NCBI GenBank assembly: GCA_947493325.1
Contig: CANLQI010000001.1
Span: 1,441,375-1,505,374 of the forward strand
Direction of reading: 5' to 3'
Origin: an uncultured Sphingomonadaceae bacterium
GTDB taxonomy: Bacteria > Pseudomonadota > Alphaproteobacteria > Sphingomonadales > Sphingomonadaceae
DNA length: 64,000 nt
Positions 19,304 to 27,942 of the stretch are shown piece by piece. The notes beneath the pieces are model-generated. The model made no database searches. It worked only from the letters and a program-made list of their open reading frames with translations, and was not told where the DNA came from. Both the position numbers and the translations under genes were made by a program. The first letter of the stretch is position 1, and each line of letters opens with the position of its first letter.

Positions 19304-20038
19304 CTATGCCTCCATCGCTTTTCTGCGCAGCCTGCCCTCAATACGGATTTCCGCGAGCATGGTGCGCATACGCATTAAAACCAGTGCGCCAAAAATAAAG
19401 CTGAACCCCAGCACCGCGATGCCGAGCGGCCACAGAAATGCTGGATCAATGGCCGAATTGCCCATCGTAATACTTGCAGGCTGATGCTGGCTGTTCCACC
19501 ATACGACCGAACGGTTAATGATGGGAATATTGACCGCGCCCACTATGCCGAAAATAGCGGCGATGCGTGATGCCCCGGTGCGGCCGGCGGCAGCTTCCGA
19601 CTGGCTTTCGCGGGCCAGCGCGATATAGGCGAGATACAGGAAAAACAGCACCAGCATGGATGTCAGGCGGCCATCCCACACCCACCATGCCCCCCATGTC
19701 GGCTTGGCCCAGATTGACCCGGTGATGAGGCACAAAGCCGCAAAAAAAGCGCCTGGCAGTGCCGAAGCGCGCGCCGCAATCGCCGCCAATGGGTGTCGCC
19801 AGACAAGTTCAACGACCGAGGCAATGGCAATGCTGGTCCAGCCCGCCATGCCCAGCCATGCGGCGGGCACATGCACATATAAGATGCGCACCGTTTCCCC
19901 CATCAACCGGTCGGCAGGCGTGGTGAATAGCCCCATGTACAGTGACACCGCGACCAGTGCGAGGCCGAGCCACAGTAAAACGGGCGTCAGCGGACGGGCA
20001 ATGGAGAGAAACCGTGTGGGATTGGCAAAGCCATGCAT
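19304..20038 (-). CDS. ccmC: Haem transporter CcmC
   Basis: 244 residues with six membrane helices and the Trp-rich motif PTWGAWWVWDGRLTSMLVLF, plus the conserved His of ILYVHVPAAW and the later WWNSQHQPAS. CcmC loads haem onto CcmE. It is the first gene of this run: ccmA and ccmB, often found just upstream, are absent. A loose CRP/FNR-like half-palindrome (TGTGATCTATGTCATG on the minus strand) lies about 80 bp upstream, but the match is poor. Confidence 0.95.
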   Translation of the reverse strand: MHGFANPTRFLSIARPLTPVLLWLGLALVAVSLYMGLFTTPADRLMGETVRILYVHVPAAWLGMAGWTSIAIASVVELVWRHPLAAIAARASALPGAFFAALCLITGSIWAKPTWGAWWVWDGRLTSMLVLFFLYLAYIALARESQSEAAAGRTGASRIAAIFGIVGAVNIPIINRSVVWWNSQHQPASITMGNSAIDPAFLWPLGIAVLGFSFIFGALVLMRMRTMLAEIRIEGRLRRKAMEA

Positions 20039-20189
20039 GTTAAATCATACCGTTTGGCGGGTCTGTAACCATTATAGGCGACCTTCACAAATTGTGTATT
20101 CCTGTTGCCATGACATAGATCACACAGCAAGAGTTTTTCGGTAAGGGAATGGTGGCTGGCTCTCGCTTATCAACCCGCCAAATCACAAA

Positions 20190-21257
20190 TCAACCGCGGC
20201 CGATCAGTTCCTGCGCCATGCGGTCGGCGACCAGCGCGGACGAAATGCCTTCCGCATCGCTTTTCTGCCAAATGGTGCTCAACCGCTCGGGTATCTGTTT
20301 CAAACGTTTGCGCACTTCGTTCACATCGCAGAAACTGCCGTCCTGCTCCGCCAGATATTCGAGGGCAACGCTGATAATACCGCCCGCATTAATCACATAA
20401 TCGGGCGCGTATAATATTCCGCGCTCGTATAGCATTTCCGCATGGCCCGGCCCCGCGAGCTGGTTATTTGCGCCGCCCGCAACGATGGTTGTTTCCAGAC
20501 GTGCAATCCCCTGTTCGTCCAAAATCGCGCCCAGCGCGTTCGGGCTGAACACATCCGTTTCCACACCCATGATCTGCTCGGCGGCAACGGCTTTGCCGCC
20601 CAATTCTTCGGCAAGCGCTTCTGCCCGGTCATTATTGACATCCGCCAGCGTCAGCAATGCCCCGTCCTTGGCGAGCAGGCGCGCCAGACCGCCGCCGACA
20701 CTGCCAATACCCTGCACGGCCACACGCACGTCTTTCAGGCTGTCTGTTTTCAGCTTATGCTGTACAGCCGCTTTCACGCCCAGATAGATGCCCATTGCGG
20801 TAAATGGTCCGGGATCGCCGCCGGCTGACCCTTCTTTTTCCACCGGCAGGCCGGATACATATTTGGTGCGTTTGGAAATCGCGACCATGTCGCTATCGGT
20901 CATGCCAACGTCTTCAGCCGTCACATAACGGCCGCCCAGACTTTCAATCGCATCGCCAAATGCGGCCAGCAATTCGGGCGTTTTCCTGTAATTGGCATCG
21001 GCCAATATGACTGCTTTGCCGCCGCCCATCGGCAGGCCTGCCATTGCGTTTTTATAACTCATGCCGCGCGACAGGCGCAGCGCATCAGTTACGGCCGTCT
21101 GCCGGTCTGCATAGTGCCAGAAACGCGTGCCGCCCGCCGCCGGGCCCAAATGCGTCGAATGCATGGCAATAATCGCGGACAGGCCCGATGCACGGTCATG
21201 CGCAAAATGCACAGCTTCATGTTCATCGAAATCGGGCAAGTCCCACATTGAGGTCAC
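20190..21257 (-). CDS. Leu/Phe/Val-type amino acid dehydrogenase
   Basis: 355 residues, NAD-dependent amino acid dehydrogenase of the leucine dehydrogenase group. The substrate/catalytic Lys motif is MAGLPMGGGKAVILAD (near residue 80), and the second domain has the Rossmann loop VAVQGIGSVGGGLARLL. Leucine dehydrogenase deaminates branched-chain amino acids to oxo acids, so a catabolic role is likely. The exact amino acid cannot be read from sequence. GGAG lies 9 nt before the GTG at 21257, which is preferred to the ATG three codons on. Confidence 0.88.
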   Translation of the reverse strand: MTSMWDLPDFDEHEAVHFAHDRASGLSAIIAMHSTHLGPAAGGTRFWHYADRQTAVTDALRLSRGMSYKNAMAGLPMGGGKAVILADANYRKTPELLAAFGDAIESLGGRYVTAEDVGMTDSDMVAISKRTKYVSGLPVEKEGSAGGDPGPFTAMGIYLGVKAAVQHKLKTDSLKDVRVAVQGIGSVGGGLARLLAKDGALLTLADVNNDRAEALAEELGGKAVAAEQIMGVETDVFSPNALGAILDEQGIARLETTIVAGGANNQLAGPGHAEMLYERGILYAPDYVINAGGIISVALEYLAEQDGSFCDVNEVRKRLKQIPERLSTIWQKSDAEGISSALVADRMAQELIGRG

Positions 21258-21310
21258 GTTATATGCTCCGGCCAGTCGGGTTCATATGAACCGCGGCACG
21301 TGCATATAAA

Positions 21311-21388
21311 TGGGGCGGACGAGGGGTTTCGAACCCCCGACCTCCGGTACCACAAACCGGCGCTCTAACCAACTGAGCTACGACCGCC
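21311..21388 (-). tRNA. tRNA-His (GTG)
   Basis: Cloverleaf on the minus strand with the anticodon loop TTGTGGT on a CCGGT/ACCGG stem, T-loop TTCGAAA and D-arm GCTCAGTTGGTTAGAGC. The extra 5' G(-1) typical of tRNA-His is encoded opposite discriminator C73, and the 3' CCA is encoded (21311-21313). The acceptor stem has one U-U mismatch, at pair 5-68. Confidence 0.93.
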
Positions 21389-21419
21389 ACACATATATGC
21401 ACGCGCCCACAAGCGCGCT

Positions 21420-21448
21420 CTTTAGGGTTGCAAAGGCCAAAGCGTCAA
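21420..21448 (-). promoter_or_regulatory. Candidate promoter of tRNA-His
   Basis: On the minus strand, TTGACG (21443-21448) is followed after 17 bp by CTAAAG, about 35-60 bp upstream of the tRNA 5' end. The -35 box is good and the -10 box is weak, as often seen for sphingomonad stable RNA genes. Confidence 0.4.
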
Positions 21449-21715
21449 GCGGCGATTGGCCATGGCAATCATCTTGCATAATGTTTTACATGATGAAAGA
21501 AAAATCGCGCACATGGGCATGATTTTGTAATATTATAAAGGCGCGTGAGAAATGACGGGACGTCATCATATGTCCGAGTCTTTCACGATTTCGCGGCAGA
21601 GTGATTTGCACCGTGAAATCAAAATAATTGCGCACGGGCTGCTCTTCATAATGCATCAACATGTCTGGTGATTATCTATGTCGAACGCAAAACAATGCCA
21701 TTAGTATAAAATCCC
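21449..21715. other. Gene-free spacer
   Basis: AT-richer than its surroundings. I see no convincing coding frame, RNA fold or terminator between the tRNA-His promoter and the repeat at 21716. Confidence 0.5.
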
Positions 21716-21806
21716 GTCATTCCCAGCTTGACTGGGAATCTATCTCACAACAGTTGCACATACGTGCGAGTTCGGTGAGATGGATTCCCGCTTTCGCGGG
21801 AATGAC
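21716..21806. repeat. GTCATTCCC palindromic repeat, copy B
   Basis: Nearly identical over its length to the copy at 8163-8253, including the GAATCTATCTCA / TGAGATGGATTC inner arms and the CCCGCTTTCGCGGG tip. It lies downstream of gspK. Confidence 0.85.
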
Positions 21807-21889
21807 GATACTGCATCGGCATATCTTTTCAGGCAAGTTCATGCGTGATGCACAGTATCGCCTCCATCCCCGCAAAATCGCAGACCCCC

Positions 21890-22891
21890 TCACATATCCT
21901 CGCCCCATTGCCGGTGCACCAGCCGCGCCGGCGTCAGGGCGGAATCGATCAGCGCGCGTTCGGTGAGCTCGGTCTCCCCAATTGAAACCGTCATATCGAG
22001 CGTGAACCAGCGGGTGCGCACTTTCGGTTGACGTTGCACGGGTCCGGGCAGGTTTTGCGCATCGCCCACCGCAGCATTCCAGAACTGCTTGACCCCGGAA
22101 AATCCGGCGGGCGGACGCGCGGCGAGTACGCGCTGTGCCCGTTCGCGCGGAATATAGCTGGGCGCCAGCATCGTCAGCAATGGCGCTTCATCGGGGTTGA
22201 GCGTATTGATATTAATCGGTGACAGTTCGGCTTCGGGCAGCGCGCATATCCAGCGGCGCAGCGCGGCATATATGTCTGGCGTCACACCCCTGACAGCGCG
22301 CAGTTCGCTGGGGTCCACTATCAAGGTTCCCGCCGTGATATAGGGTATTTCAAGCTGCCGGTAATAGCTGTCCTCCGCCCCGCCGCTTTCCGGATTCTGG
22401 TCGCTGTCAATCCAGTCGGCCAGACTGGCCGCCACGACATCGGCTTCATTCGCGGGCACTTGCAATGCGTACATCAGCGATTTGAACTGCTGTACAGCCA
22501 CGGGATTGACCGTATAGTTTTCCTGAGAACCCGTTACCAGTGAATTGAGATTAAAGCAATTTCCGCCATCCACAACTCGTCCGCGCGCAAGACCGTTTTC
22601 AAACGGCAGTGTAAATTCCCGCCCGACCCAGCCGCTCCGGTTGGTGGTGCGCGATGGATCGGCCTCAACCAGCTGTTTGATCTGCGTCATGGCAAGATTT
22701 TCCGCCGCAACCGAATAGAGTCGCGCCTGTGCCAGCGACTGCCCGTTCGCGGCAAGCCGTGTGGCAATCGCCATCCGGTCAAGCATGACTGCCGCGATAA
22801 TGGAAATGACCGCGACCAGCAGCAACACCGTAAGCAAAGCGGTACCACGCTCGCTCTTGCGCATGACATTATGACGAATGGCCCGCTTCAC
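21890..22891 (-). CDS. gspK: Type II secretion minor pseudopilin GspK
   Basis: 333 residues. The N-terminal pseudopilin helix (GTALLTVLLLVAVISIIAAV) follows a basic leader and a large periplasmic domain follows, as is typical for GspK (with ADWIDSDQNPESGGAEDSYY and NINTLNPDEAPLLTML, the latter a helix-hairpin-helix-like segment). GspK caps the pseudopilus tip together with GspI and GspJ. The chosen start is GTG at 22891, which overlaps the gspJ stop (GTGA); an ATG at 22864 would give a shorter leader. Confidence 0.88.
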   Translation of the reverse strand: MKRAIRHNVMRKSERGTALLTVLLLVAVISIIAAVMLDRMAIATRLAANGQSLAQARLYSVAAENLAMTQIKQLVEADPSRTTNRSGWVGREFTLPFENGLARGRVVDGGNCFNLNSLVTGSQENYTVNPVAVQQFKSLMYALQVPANEADVVAASLADWIDSDQNPESGGAEDSYYRQLEIPYITAGTLIVDPSELRAVRGVTPDIYAALRRWICALPEAELSPININTLNPDEAPLLTMLAPSYIPRERAQRVLAARPPAGFSGVKQFWNAAVGDAQNLPGPVQRQPKVRTRWFTLDMTVSIGETELTERALIDSALTPARLVHRQWGEDM

Positions 22892-23514
22892 TGGTAATTC
22901 GCCCCGACCAGCATCATCAGCCGCACCGGCGCAGCAGCCCGCCCGTTTTGGCTGGTTTCCAGCGTCATTTCTACCGCCACTGGCAGTGCCCCTGGCAATT
23001 CGGGCGCCCATTCATCGCTCCACACGCCTTGGGGACCACGAAAGCGCAGCCGCGCGGCTGTCACACCGCGCAGTAGCACGCTGCCCTCGCCTGCACTGCT
23101 ACCGTCCAGCATCGCATGCGTGCGGCGTTCAAGCTGGTTCCCGGCCAAATGATATTCCACCCGTTGCAGCGACGAACGCGGCGCGTCTTCAAAATTCGTC
23201 CAGCCGCCCCGTGTCAGACGCATCAGCATGGTCGGCGCGCCGCTGTCACGCATTTCAAACGCACCGCGCCGCGCGCCTTCCTCGCTGCGTGACGTACGCG
23301 GCACGGCCTGCGCCAGATCGGCATTCAGCACCGCCGTAAAACGCCGCATTTCGGCAATATTTTCCAGCCGCGCACGCGACACGCTTTCTGCATCGACACT
23401 GAAGCGCAGCAGCATGACCGCGCTCGATGCAATCAGGCCGAACACAAACAGCGCCACCATCATCTCGACCAGCGTAAAGCCGGATTCGCGGCTTTCAGAT
23501 TGCCCGCACTTCAT
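22888..23514 (-). CDS. gspJ: Type II secretion minor pseudopilin GspJ
   Basis: 208 residues with the prepilin peptidase site in RESGFTLVEMMVALFVFGL, cut after Gly12, and a periplasmic domain typical of GspJ. It is part of the tip complex of the type II secretion pseudopilus. The ATG overlaps the gspI stop (ATGA). Confidence 0.92.
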   Translation of the reverse strand: MKCGQSESRESGFTLVEMMVALFVFGLIASSAVMLLRFSVDAESVSRARLENIAEMRRFTAVLNADLAQAVPRTSRSEEGARRGAFEMRDSGAPTMLMRLTRGGWTNFEDAPRSSLQRVEYHLAGNQLERRTHAMLDGSSAGEGSVLLRGVTAARLRFRGPQGVWSDEWAPELPGALPVAVEMTLETSQNGRAAAPVRLMMLVGANYQ

Positions 23515-23879
23515 TGCGCAGGTCTCACTACGTCGAGCGTTACGGCAGAACCGCCCCCTTCGGAAACCGCAATATCGACGCGCATCAGGCTGTTATTGTC
23601 GCCAATCAGCTCGGCGCGCCGCACCCAGGTGAATGTGCGCCCGAAATTTTCCACACTGCCGCGCGCCTCGCCCAGCGAAGGTGCACGCGGGTCAGTCAGG
23701 ATTTCGGCGGCAAGGTTTTGCGCCACCACCTGCCGCTCAAACCGTTGATCCAGGTCCGCGGTCTGCGACAGGCTGGCACCGGTCATGCGCAGCAGAGTGA
23801 GCGCGGCGAGGCTGAAAATCGCCAGTGCTACCAGCACCTCGAGCAAGGTAAATCCATCTGCGGGCGCGGGCCTATTCAC
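23511..23879 (-). CDS. gspI: Type II secretion minor pseudopilin GspI
   Basis: 122 residues with the pseudopilin site ADGFTLLEVLVALAIFSLAA. GTG at 23879 is taken as start because GAGG lies 7-10 nt before it and the leader is then short; ATGs at 23897 and 23906 are alternatives with no ribosome site. It overlaps the end of gspH by 8 bp. GspI starts assembly of the pseudopilus tip with GspJ and GspK. Confidence 0.88.
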   Translation of the reverse strand: MNRPAPADGFTLLEVLVALAIFSLAALTLLRMTGASLSQTADLDQRFERQVVAQNLAAEILTDPRAPSLGEARGSVENFGRTFTWVRRAELIGDNNSLMRVDIAVSEGGGSAVTLDVVRPAQ

Positions 23880-24357
23880 CGACACGCACCTCGCCATTAC
23901 GGGCAATTTCTATCCGCACATTGTCACTGCCATGGGTCAGGACGACCTGCATATCTGCGCTGGCGAGACCGACAGGATCGAATATCAGGCGCTTGTCCGT
24001 GCCATCCGCCCGTTGCACCACTGTCTCCTCACGCCACGCGGTAAAGGCAAACGGCCCATCCGCATGCGGTTGCCATGCGCCATCCCGGCGCTGTTCAAAC
24101 CTGTAACCCGAAGCATCATAGGCAAGCGCCATCGGCCGCGATTGCAATATCGCATTGTCACGCGCCGCAATAACCCTGCCCGCTAATTTCTCCGCCTCAT
24201 TCACCAGAGCGCCGCGCGGGTTGGACATTGTGATAACGGTAATGCCTGCAATCAGGCCGATGATGAATAATACGATCAGCATTTCAACCAGCGTAAAGCC
24301 GTTCAGGCGCTTTTCGGATAGCGCGTCATTGTCCCTGATCTTGTTCAAGAGTGCCAT
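23872..24357 (-). CDS. gspH: Type II secretion minor pseudopilin GspH
   Basis: 161 residues. The pseudopilin motif NGFTLVEMLIVLFIIGLIAG follows a leader of about 20 residues, and the GspH-type periplasmic domain follows. First gene of a tight gspH-I-J-K run. The remaining secretion genes (gspC-G, L, M) are not next to it. GTG at 24363 is an alternative start. Confidence 0.88.
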   Translation of the reverse strand: MALLNKIRDNDALSEKRLNGFTLVEMLIVLFIIGLIAGITVITMSNPRGALVNEAEKLAGRVIAARDNAILQSRPMALAYDASGYRFEQRRDGAWQPHADGPFAFTAWREETVVQRADGTDKRLIFDPVGLASADMQVVLTHGSDNVRIEIARNGEVRVGE

Positions 24358-24512
24358 ATTCACCCGTGCCCAGAACAGCGTTATGTTGTGCTGTTCTTAT
24401 TTTATCGCCTTATGTGAGGTGCGCCACATATGGTCAATATGCAAGGCTTGCAATTTGCGGCTGATTTCACGATGAATATGCGAAGCAGAGCCATGGCAAT
24501 CGGAGAGACACG

Positions 24513-25139
24513 GTGTCCAATGCAGCCAATATAAAGCATATGCAAGACACGTCGCATATCCAGCAGGTGCCCACGCCCAAGGCGGAAGTTTTTGCGCTGC
24601 GCGGGTTTCTGGACGTAGATAGCTGCGCAAAGCTGATCACAAAGATTGATCAGGACCGCCGTCCCTCTACCATTGCCGACCCCAATGGCGATGATTATTT
24701 TCGCACCAGCGAGACTTGTGATCTCGACATGACCGACCCCCTTGTGGCCGCGCTTGACAAAAAGATTTGCGATTTTTCCGGCATAGACCCGCGCTATGGC
24801 GAGACTTTACAGGGGCAACGCTATGCGGTGGGACAGGAATTCAAGGCGCATACCGACTATTTTGAGCCGAATGGCATGGACTATACCAAATATTGCAGCG
24901 TCGCGGGACAGCGGACATGGACATTCATGATCTATCTGAATGAAACCGAGGCGGGCGGCGCAACACGTTTCAAGGCGCTGAAAAAGAATTTTCATCCCGA
25001 AACCGGCAAGCTGATCTGCTGGAACAACCGCCGTCCCGATGGCAGCGTGAACCCGTCCACCATCCATCACGGCATGAAGGTGCGCAGGGGCGTCAAATAT
25101 GTCATCACCAAATGGTTCAGGGAAAAGCCTTGGGGATAA
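24513..25139 (+). CDS. 2-oxoglutarate/Fe(II) oxygenase, prolyl 4-hydroxylase type
   Basis: 208 residues, double-stranded beta-helix oxygenase of the P4Hc group. The iron triad reads HTDYF (His-x-Asp) near residue 110 and the distal His in TIHHGMKV. The 2-oxoglutarate-binding Lys is in VKYVITKWF. It resembles bacterial prolyl 4-hydroxylase alpha-subunit homologues; the substrate is unknown. The start is GTG with GGAGA upstream. It is divergent from gspH and has no obvious operon partner. Confidence 0.85.
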   Translation: MSNAANIKHMQDTSHIQQVPTPKAEVFALRGFLDVDSCAKLITKIDQDRRPSTIADPNGDDYFRTSETCDLDMTDPLVAALDKKICDFSGIDPRYGETLQGQRYAVGQEFKAHTDYFEPNGMDYTKYCSVAGQRTWTFMIYLNETEAGGATRFKALKKNFHPETGKLICWNNRRPDGSVNPSTIHHGMKVRRGVKYVITKWFREKPWG

Positions 25140-25300
25140 ATCTTTTAAACTCTTATGTACTCCGACGCAGGCCGGGGTCCACATGACGGTATCTGTGCGT
25201 TATTCATTGCGATCCGTCAGAGAAGCTGGTGCAACAAACGCATAATGCAGTCATAAACACCCACTTGCCACGCACACAATAAACCGCCACTCTCTCATCC

Positions 25301-26521
25301 ATGTCCAAGCTCAGGAAAACCGGCCCCGGCCTGATTGTTGCGGCGGCGTTTATTGGTCCCGGCACTGTCACCACGGCAACGATGGCGGGCGCGAATTACG
25401 GATATGCGCTGCTATGGGCGCTGTTGTTCGCGATTATCGCAACCATCATCCTGCAATATCTGGCTGCGCGTATTGCCATATTGACGCAGCAGGGGCTGGC
25501 ACAGGCGATACTTTCCACTCTGCCCGGCGGCGCGGCACGTATTGCCATGGCGGTGCTGGTGCTCGCGGCTCTCGCCATCGGCAATGCTGCCTATGAAGCG
25601 GGCAATATCGGCGGCGGCTATCTGGGGCTGGAAACAATGTTTCCGCAAGTGGGCGCCTATAAGAACATTGCGATCGCCGCGATGGCGGTCACGATCGTTG
25701 CGCTGATCGCGCTGGGCGGCCTTAAATTGCTCGAAAAACTGCTGATCGCACTGGTGCTGCTTATGAGTCTCGGCTTTCTTGCCAGCTTCTTTGCGCTCCG
25801 CCCCGACTGGCAGGCGCTGTTTTACGGCTTTATTCCCTATGTTCCGAGCGGCGCGGAGCTGACCGCAATCGCGCTGATAGGCACTACCATTGTGCCCTAT
25901 AACCTGTTCCTGCACGCCGCAATGGCGCGGGATCGCTGGCAATCCGGCGATGACCTGACAGAAATGCGGCGTGACACAGTGGCGTCCATATCGCTGGGCG
26001 GGCTGATCTCGCTCGCCATTGTCGCCACTGCCGCGGCGGCTTTGTTTCAAAAGGGGCTGGAGGTCGAAAACGGCGCGGACATGGCGTTGCAGCTTGAACC
26101 GCTGCTTGGCCCGTGGGCGCGGATATTGATCGGTCTGGGTCTGTTTGCTGCGGGGATCACATCGGCGATTACCGCACCGATGGCTACCGGCTTTGTAGTG
26201 CGCGAAATCGCCGCACAGTTCGATCCGAAGTTTGCGGATGATCCGCGCATATTCCGCTGGACCGCCATAGCTATTGTCGCGGTCGGCGCGCTGTCCGCGC
26301 TGTCGGGCGTCAAGCTGGTCGAGCTTATCGTGGTGGCGCAGGCCGCAAACGGATTGCTGTTGCCACTTGTCGCGATCCTGCTGTTCCGTCTGGCCAATAA
26401 TGCCGAGCTATTGGGCGAACGGCGCAGCGGTACGGTGCTCAACATCGCCTGCCTGATCGTGATTGGCGTCTCATTACTTCTGGGCTTTCGCATGATCGCG
26501 CGGGCCATCGGATATTGGTGA
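25301..26521 (+). CDS. Nramp-family transporter with altered metal site
   Basis: 406 residues, about 11 hydrophobic helices, recognisable Nramp fold. The helix-1 motif, DPGN in metal transporters, reads GPGT here (residues 19-22). The helix-6 motif MPHNLYLH reads VPYNLFLH (residues 198-205), so the metal-binding Asp, Asn and Met are all replaced. It overlaps or abuts pxpA and heads an operon with the three 5-oxoprolinase genes. The Bacillus ycsG-ycsF-kipI-kipA region has the same pairing. Transport of 5-oxoproline or a related acid is a reasonable inference; manganese or iron uptake is unlikely. No clear ribosome site precedes the ATG. Confidence 0.82.
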   Translation: MSKLRKTGPGLIVAAAFIGPGTVTTATMAGANYGYALLWALLFAIIATIILQYLAARIAILTQQGLAQAILSTLPGGAARIAMAVLVLAALAIGNAAYEAGNIGGGYLGLETMFPQVGAYKNIAIAAMAVTIVALIALGGLKLLEKLLIALVLLMSLGFLASFFALRPDWQALFYGFIPYVPSGAELTAIALIGTTIVPYNLFLHAAMARDRWQSGDDLTEMRRDTVASISLGGLISLAIVATAAAALFQKGLEVENGADMALQLEPLLGPWARILIGLGLFAAGITSAITAPMATGFVVREIAAQFDPKFADDPRIFRWTAIAIVAVGALSALSGVKLVELIVVAQAANGLLLPLVAILLFRLANNAELLGERRSGTVLNIACLIVIGVSLLLGFRMIARAIGYW

Positions 26522-26526
26522 AGGCG

Positions 26527-27279
26527 ATGCAGATCGATCTTAATGCCGACCTTGGTGAATATGATGATCCGCAGGCGATACAGCGCGATATTGCGCTGAT
26601 GCAATATATCAGCAGCTGTAACATAGCATGTGGCGGCCATGCCGGATCGCCCGAATTAATGCGCACCATGCTGGGTGCCGCATCGCACGCGGGCATAGCC
26701 GCAGGTGCACATCCCTCCTATCCCGATCGCACCGGTTTCGGGCGCAGCACAGTGGATATAGGCACTAAGCAGCTTTGCAGCAGCATCGTGGAGCAGGTGC
26801 AGTCGCTCGCGGATATCGCGCGGCAGATGGCATTCCCCCTCACCCACATCAAACCGCATGGCGCGCTCTACAATGATCTGGCGGAGGACAGCGAGCTAGC
26901 CGGAAAGGTTGCACAGACGCTGTATCAGGCGTTTCCGCATCTGAAGATCGTCGGGCTCGCGCACAGCGTGTTAGAGGGCGCGGTGCGCCGCGCGGGTGCG
27001 ATATTTGTACGCGAAGCGTTTATTGACCGGCGCTATACCTCTGCCGGAAAGCTGCTCGCCCGTGCGCGCGATGGCGCTGTGCTCACCAATGACGCTGCGC
27101 GCATAGAGCAGGCCATGTCTCTGGCATTGCATCATAAAGCCGCGGCCGACACCAGCGCGGCAATATCCATTGCTGCCGAAAGCCTGTGCATCCATTCCGA
27201 CAGCCCCGGGGCGCTGGAGAGCGCAAAAACCGTGCGCGCGGCATTGGAACGCGAAGGCGTAAAAGTCACTGCGCCATGA
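26527..27279 (+). CDS. pxpA: 5-oxoprolinase subunit A (LamB/YcsF family)
   Basis: About 250 residues, beginning MQIDLNADLGEYDD, with the conserved SSCNIACGGHAGSPELM, GAHPSYPDRTGFGR and HIKPHGALYND motifs. PxpA, B and C together hydrolyse 5-oxoproline to glutamate with ATP, disposing of a damage product of glutamine and glutamate. A GTG at 26518, overlapping the transporter stop, is an alternative start adding three residues. It overlaps pxpB by 4 bp. Confidence 0.92.
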   Translation: MQIDLNADLGEYDDPQAIQRDIALMQYISSCNIACGGHAGSPELMRTMLGAASHAGIAAGAHPSYPDRTGFGRSTVDIGTKQLCSSIVEQVQSLADIARQMAFPLTHIKPHGALYNDLAEDSELAGKVAQTLYQAFPHLKIVGLAHSVLEGAVRRAGAIFVREAFIDRRYTSAGKLLARARDGAVLTNDAARIEQAMSLALHHKAAADTSAAISIAAESLCIHSDSPGALESAKTVRAALEREGVKVTAP

Positions 27280-27941
27280 GCGGAGCGGATATATATCACG
27301 CCGATGACTGGATATTGTTACGCGGCCTGGATAGCGACGAGATTGCGCGCCGTGCCGTCACCGCAAAACTACAGAATGTCTGGCAGGAAATCGTGCCCGG
27401 CATCGACAGTCTTGCGCTGAAATATGATCCATATGCCCTGAACGCGAAAGATGCGGGTGAGATTGCACTGCGGATCATAGATGGCACAACGCATATCGAA
27501 ACGATTGCCCCGCCGCCCATTGCCCTGCCCATCTGTTATGATACCGCGTTCGGGCCGGATCAGACCGTGGTGGCCAGACATCTGGATATCGCTGTATCCG
27601 ATGTGCCGCAATGGCATATGGCACAGGAATATCATGTGGCGATGCTCGGCTTTCTGCCCGGCTTTGCGTATCTGCGCTGTGCCGCGAACATTCCCGATAT
27701 TCCGCGCCTTAATATACCGCGTGCGCAGGTAGCTGCGGGATCGGTGGGTTTACTGGGGCGGCAATGCGGGCTTTATCCGATGCAGGGCCCCGGCGGCTGG
27801 CCGATTATCGGGCGCATGGCGGCCCGGCTGTTTGATATTGCCGCGCAGCCCCCTGCGGCCCTGTCGCCGGGACAGCGGGTCATGTTCCGCGCCATATCGC
27901 GTATAGAATTTGAGGCGGCAGAATTTGGGGCGCGGACGTAA
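27276..27941 (+). CDS. pxpB: 5-oxoprolinase subunit B (KipI family)
   Basis: 221 residues. KipI-type allophanate-hydrolase subunit 1 domain with the motif HVAMLGFLPGFAYLRC and the typical PRLNIPRAQVAAGSVG and GPGGWPIIGR segments. Works with PxpA and PxpC. The ATG at 27276 overlaps the pxpA stop (ATGA), and pxpC begins 1 bp after its stop. Confidence 0.92.
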   Translation: MSGADIYHADDWILLRGLDSDEIARRAVTAKLQNVWQEIVPGIDSLALKYDPYALNAKDAGEIALRIIDGTTHIETIAPPPIALPICYDTAFGPDQTVVARHLDIAVSDVPQWHMAQEYHVAMLGFLPGFAYLRCAANIPDIPRLNIPRAQVAAGSVGLLGRQCGLYPMQGPGGWPIIGRMAARLFDIAAQPPAALSPGQRVMFRAISRIEFEAAEFGART

Positions 27942-27942
27942 T

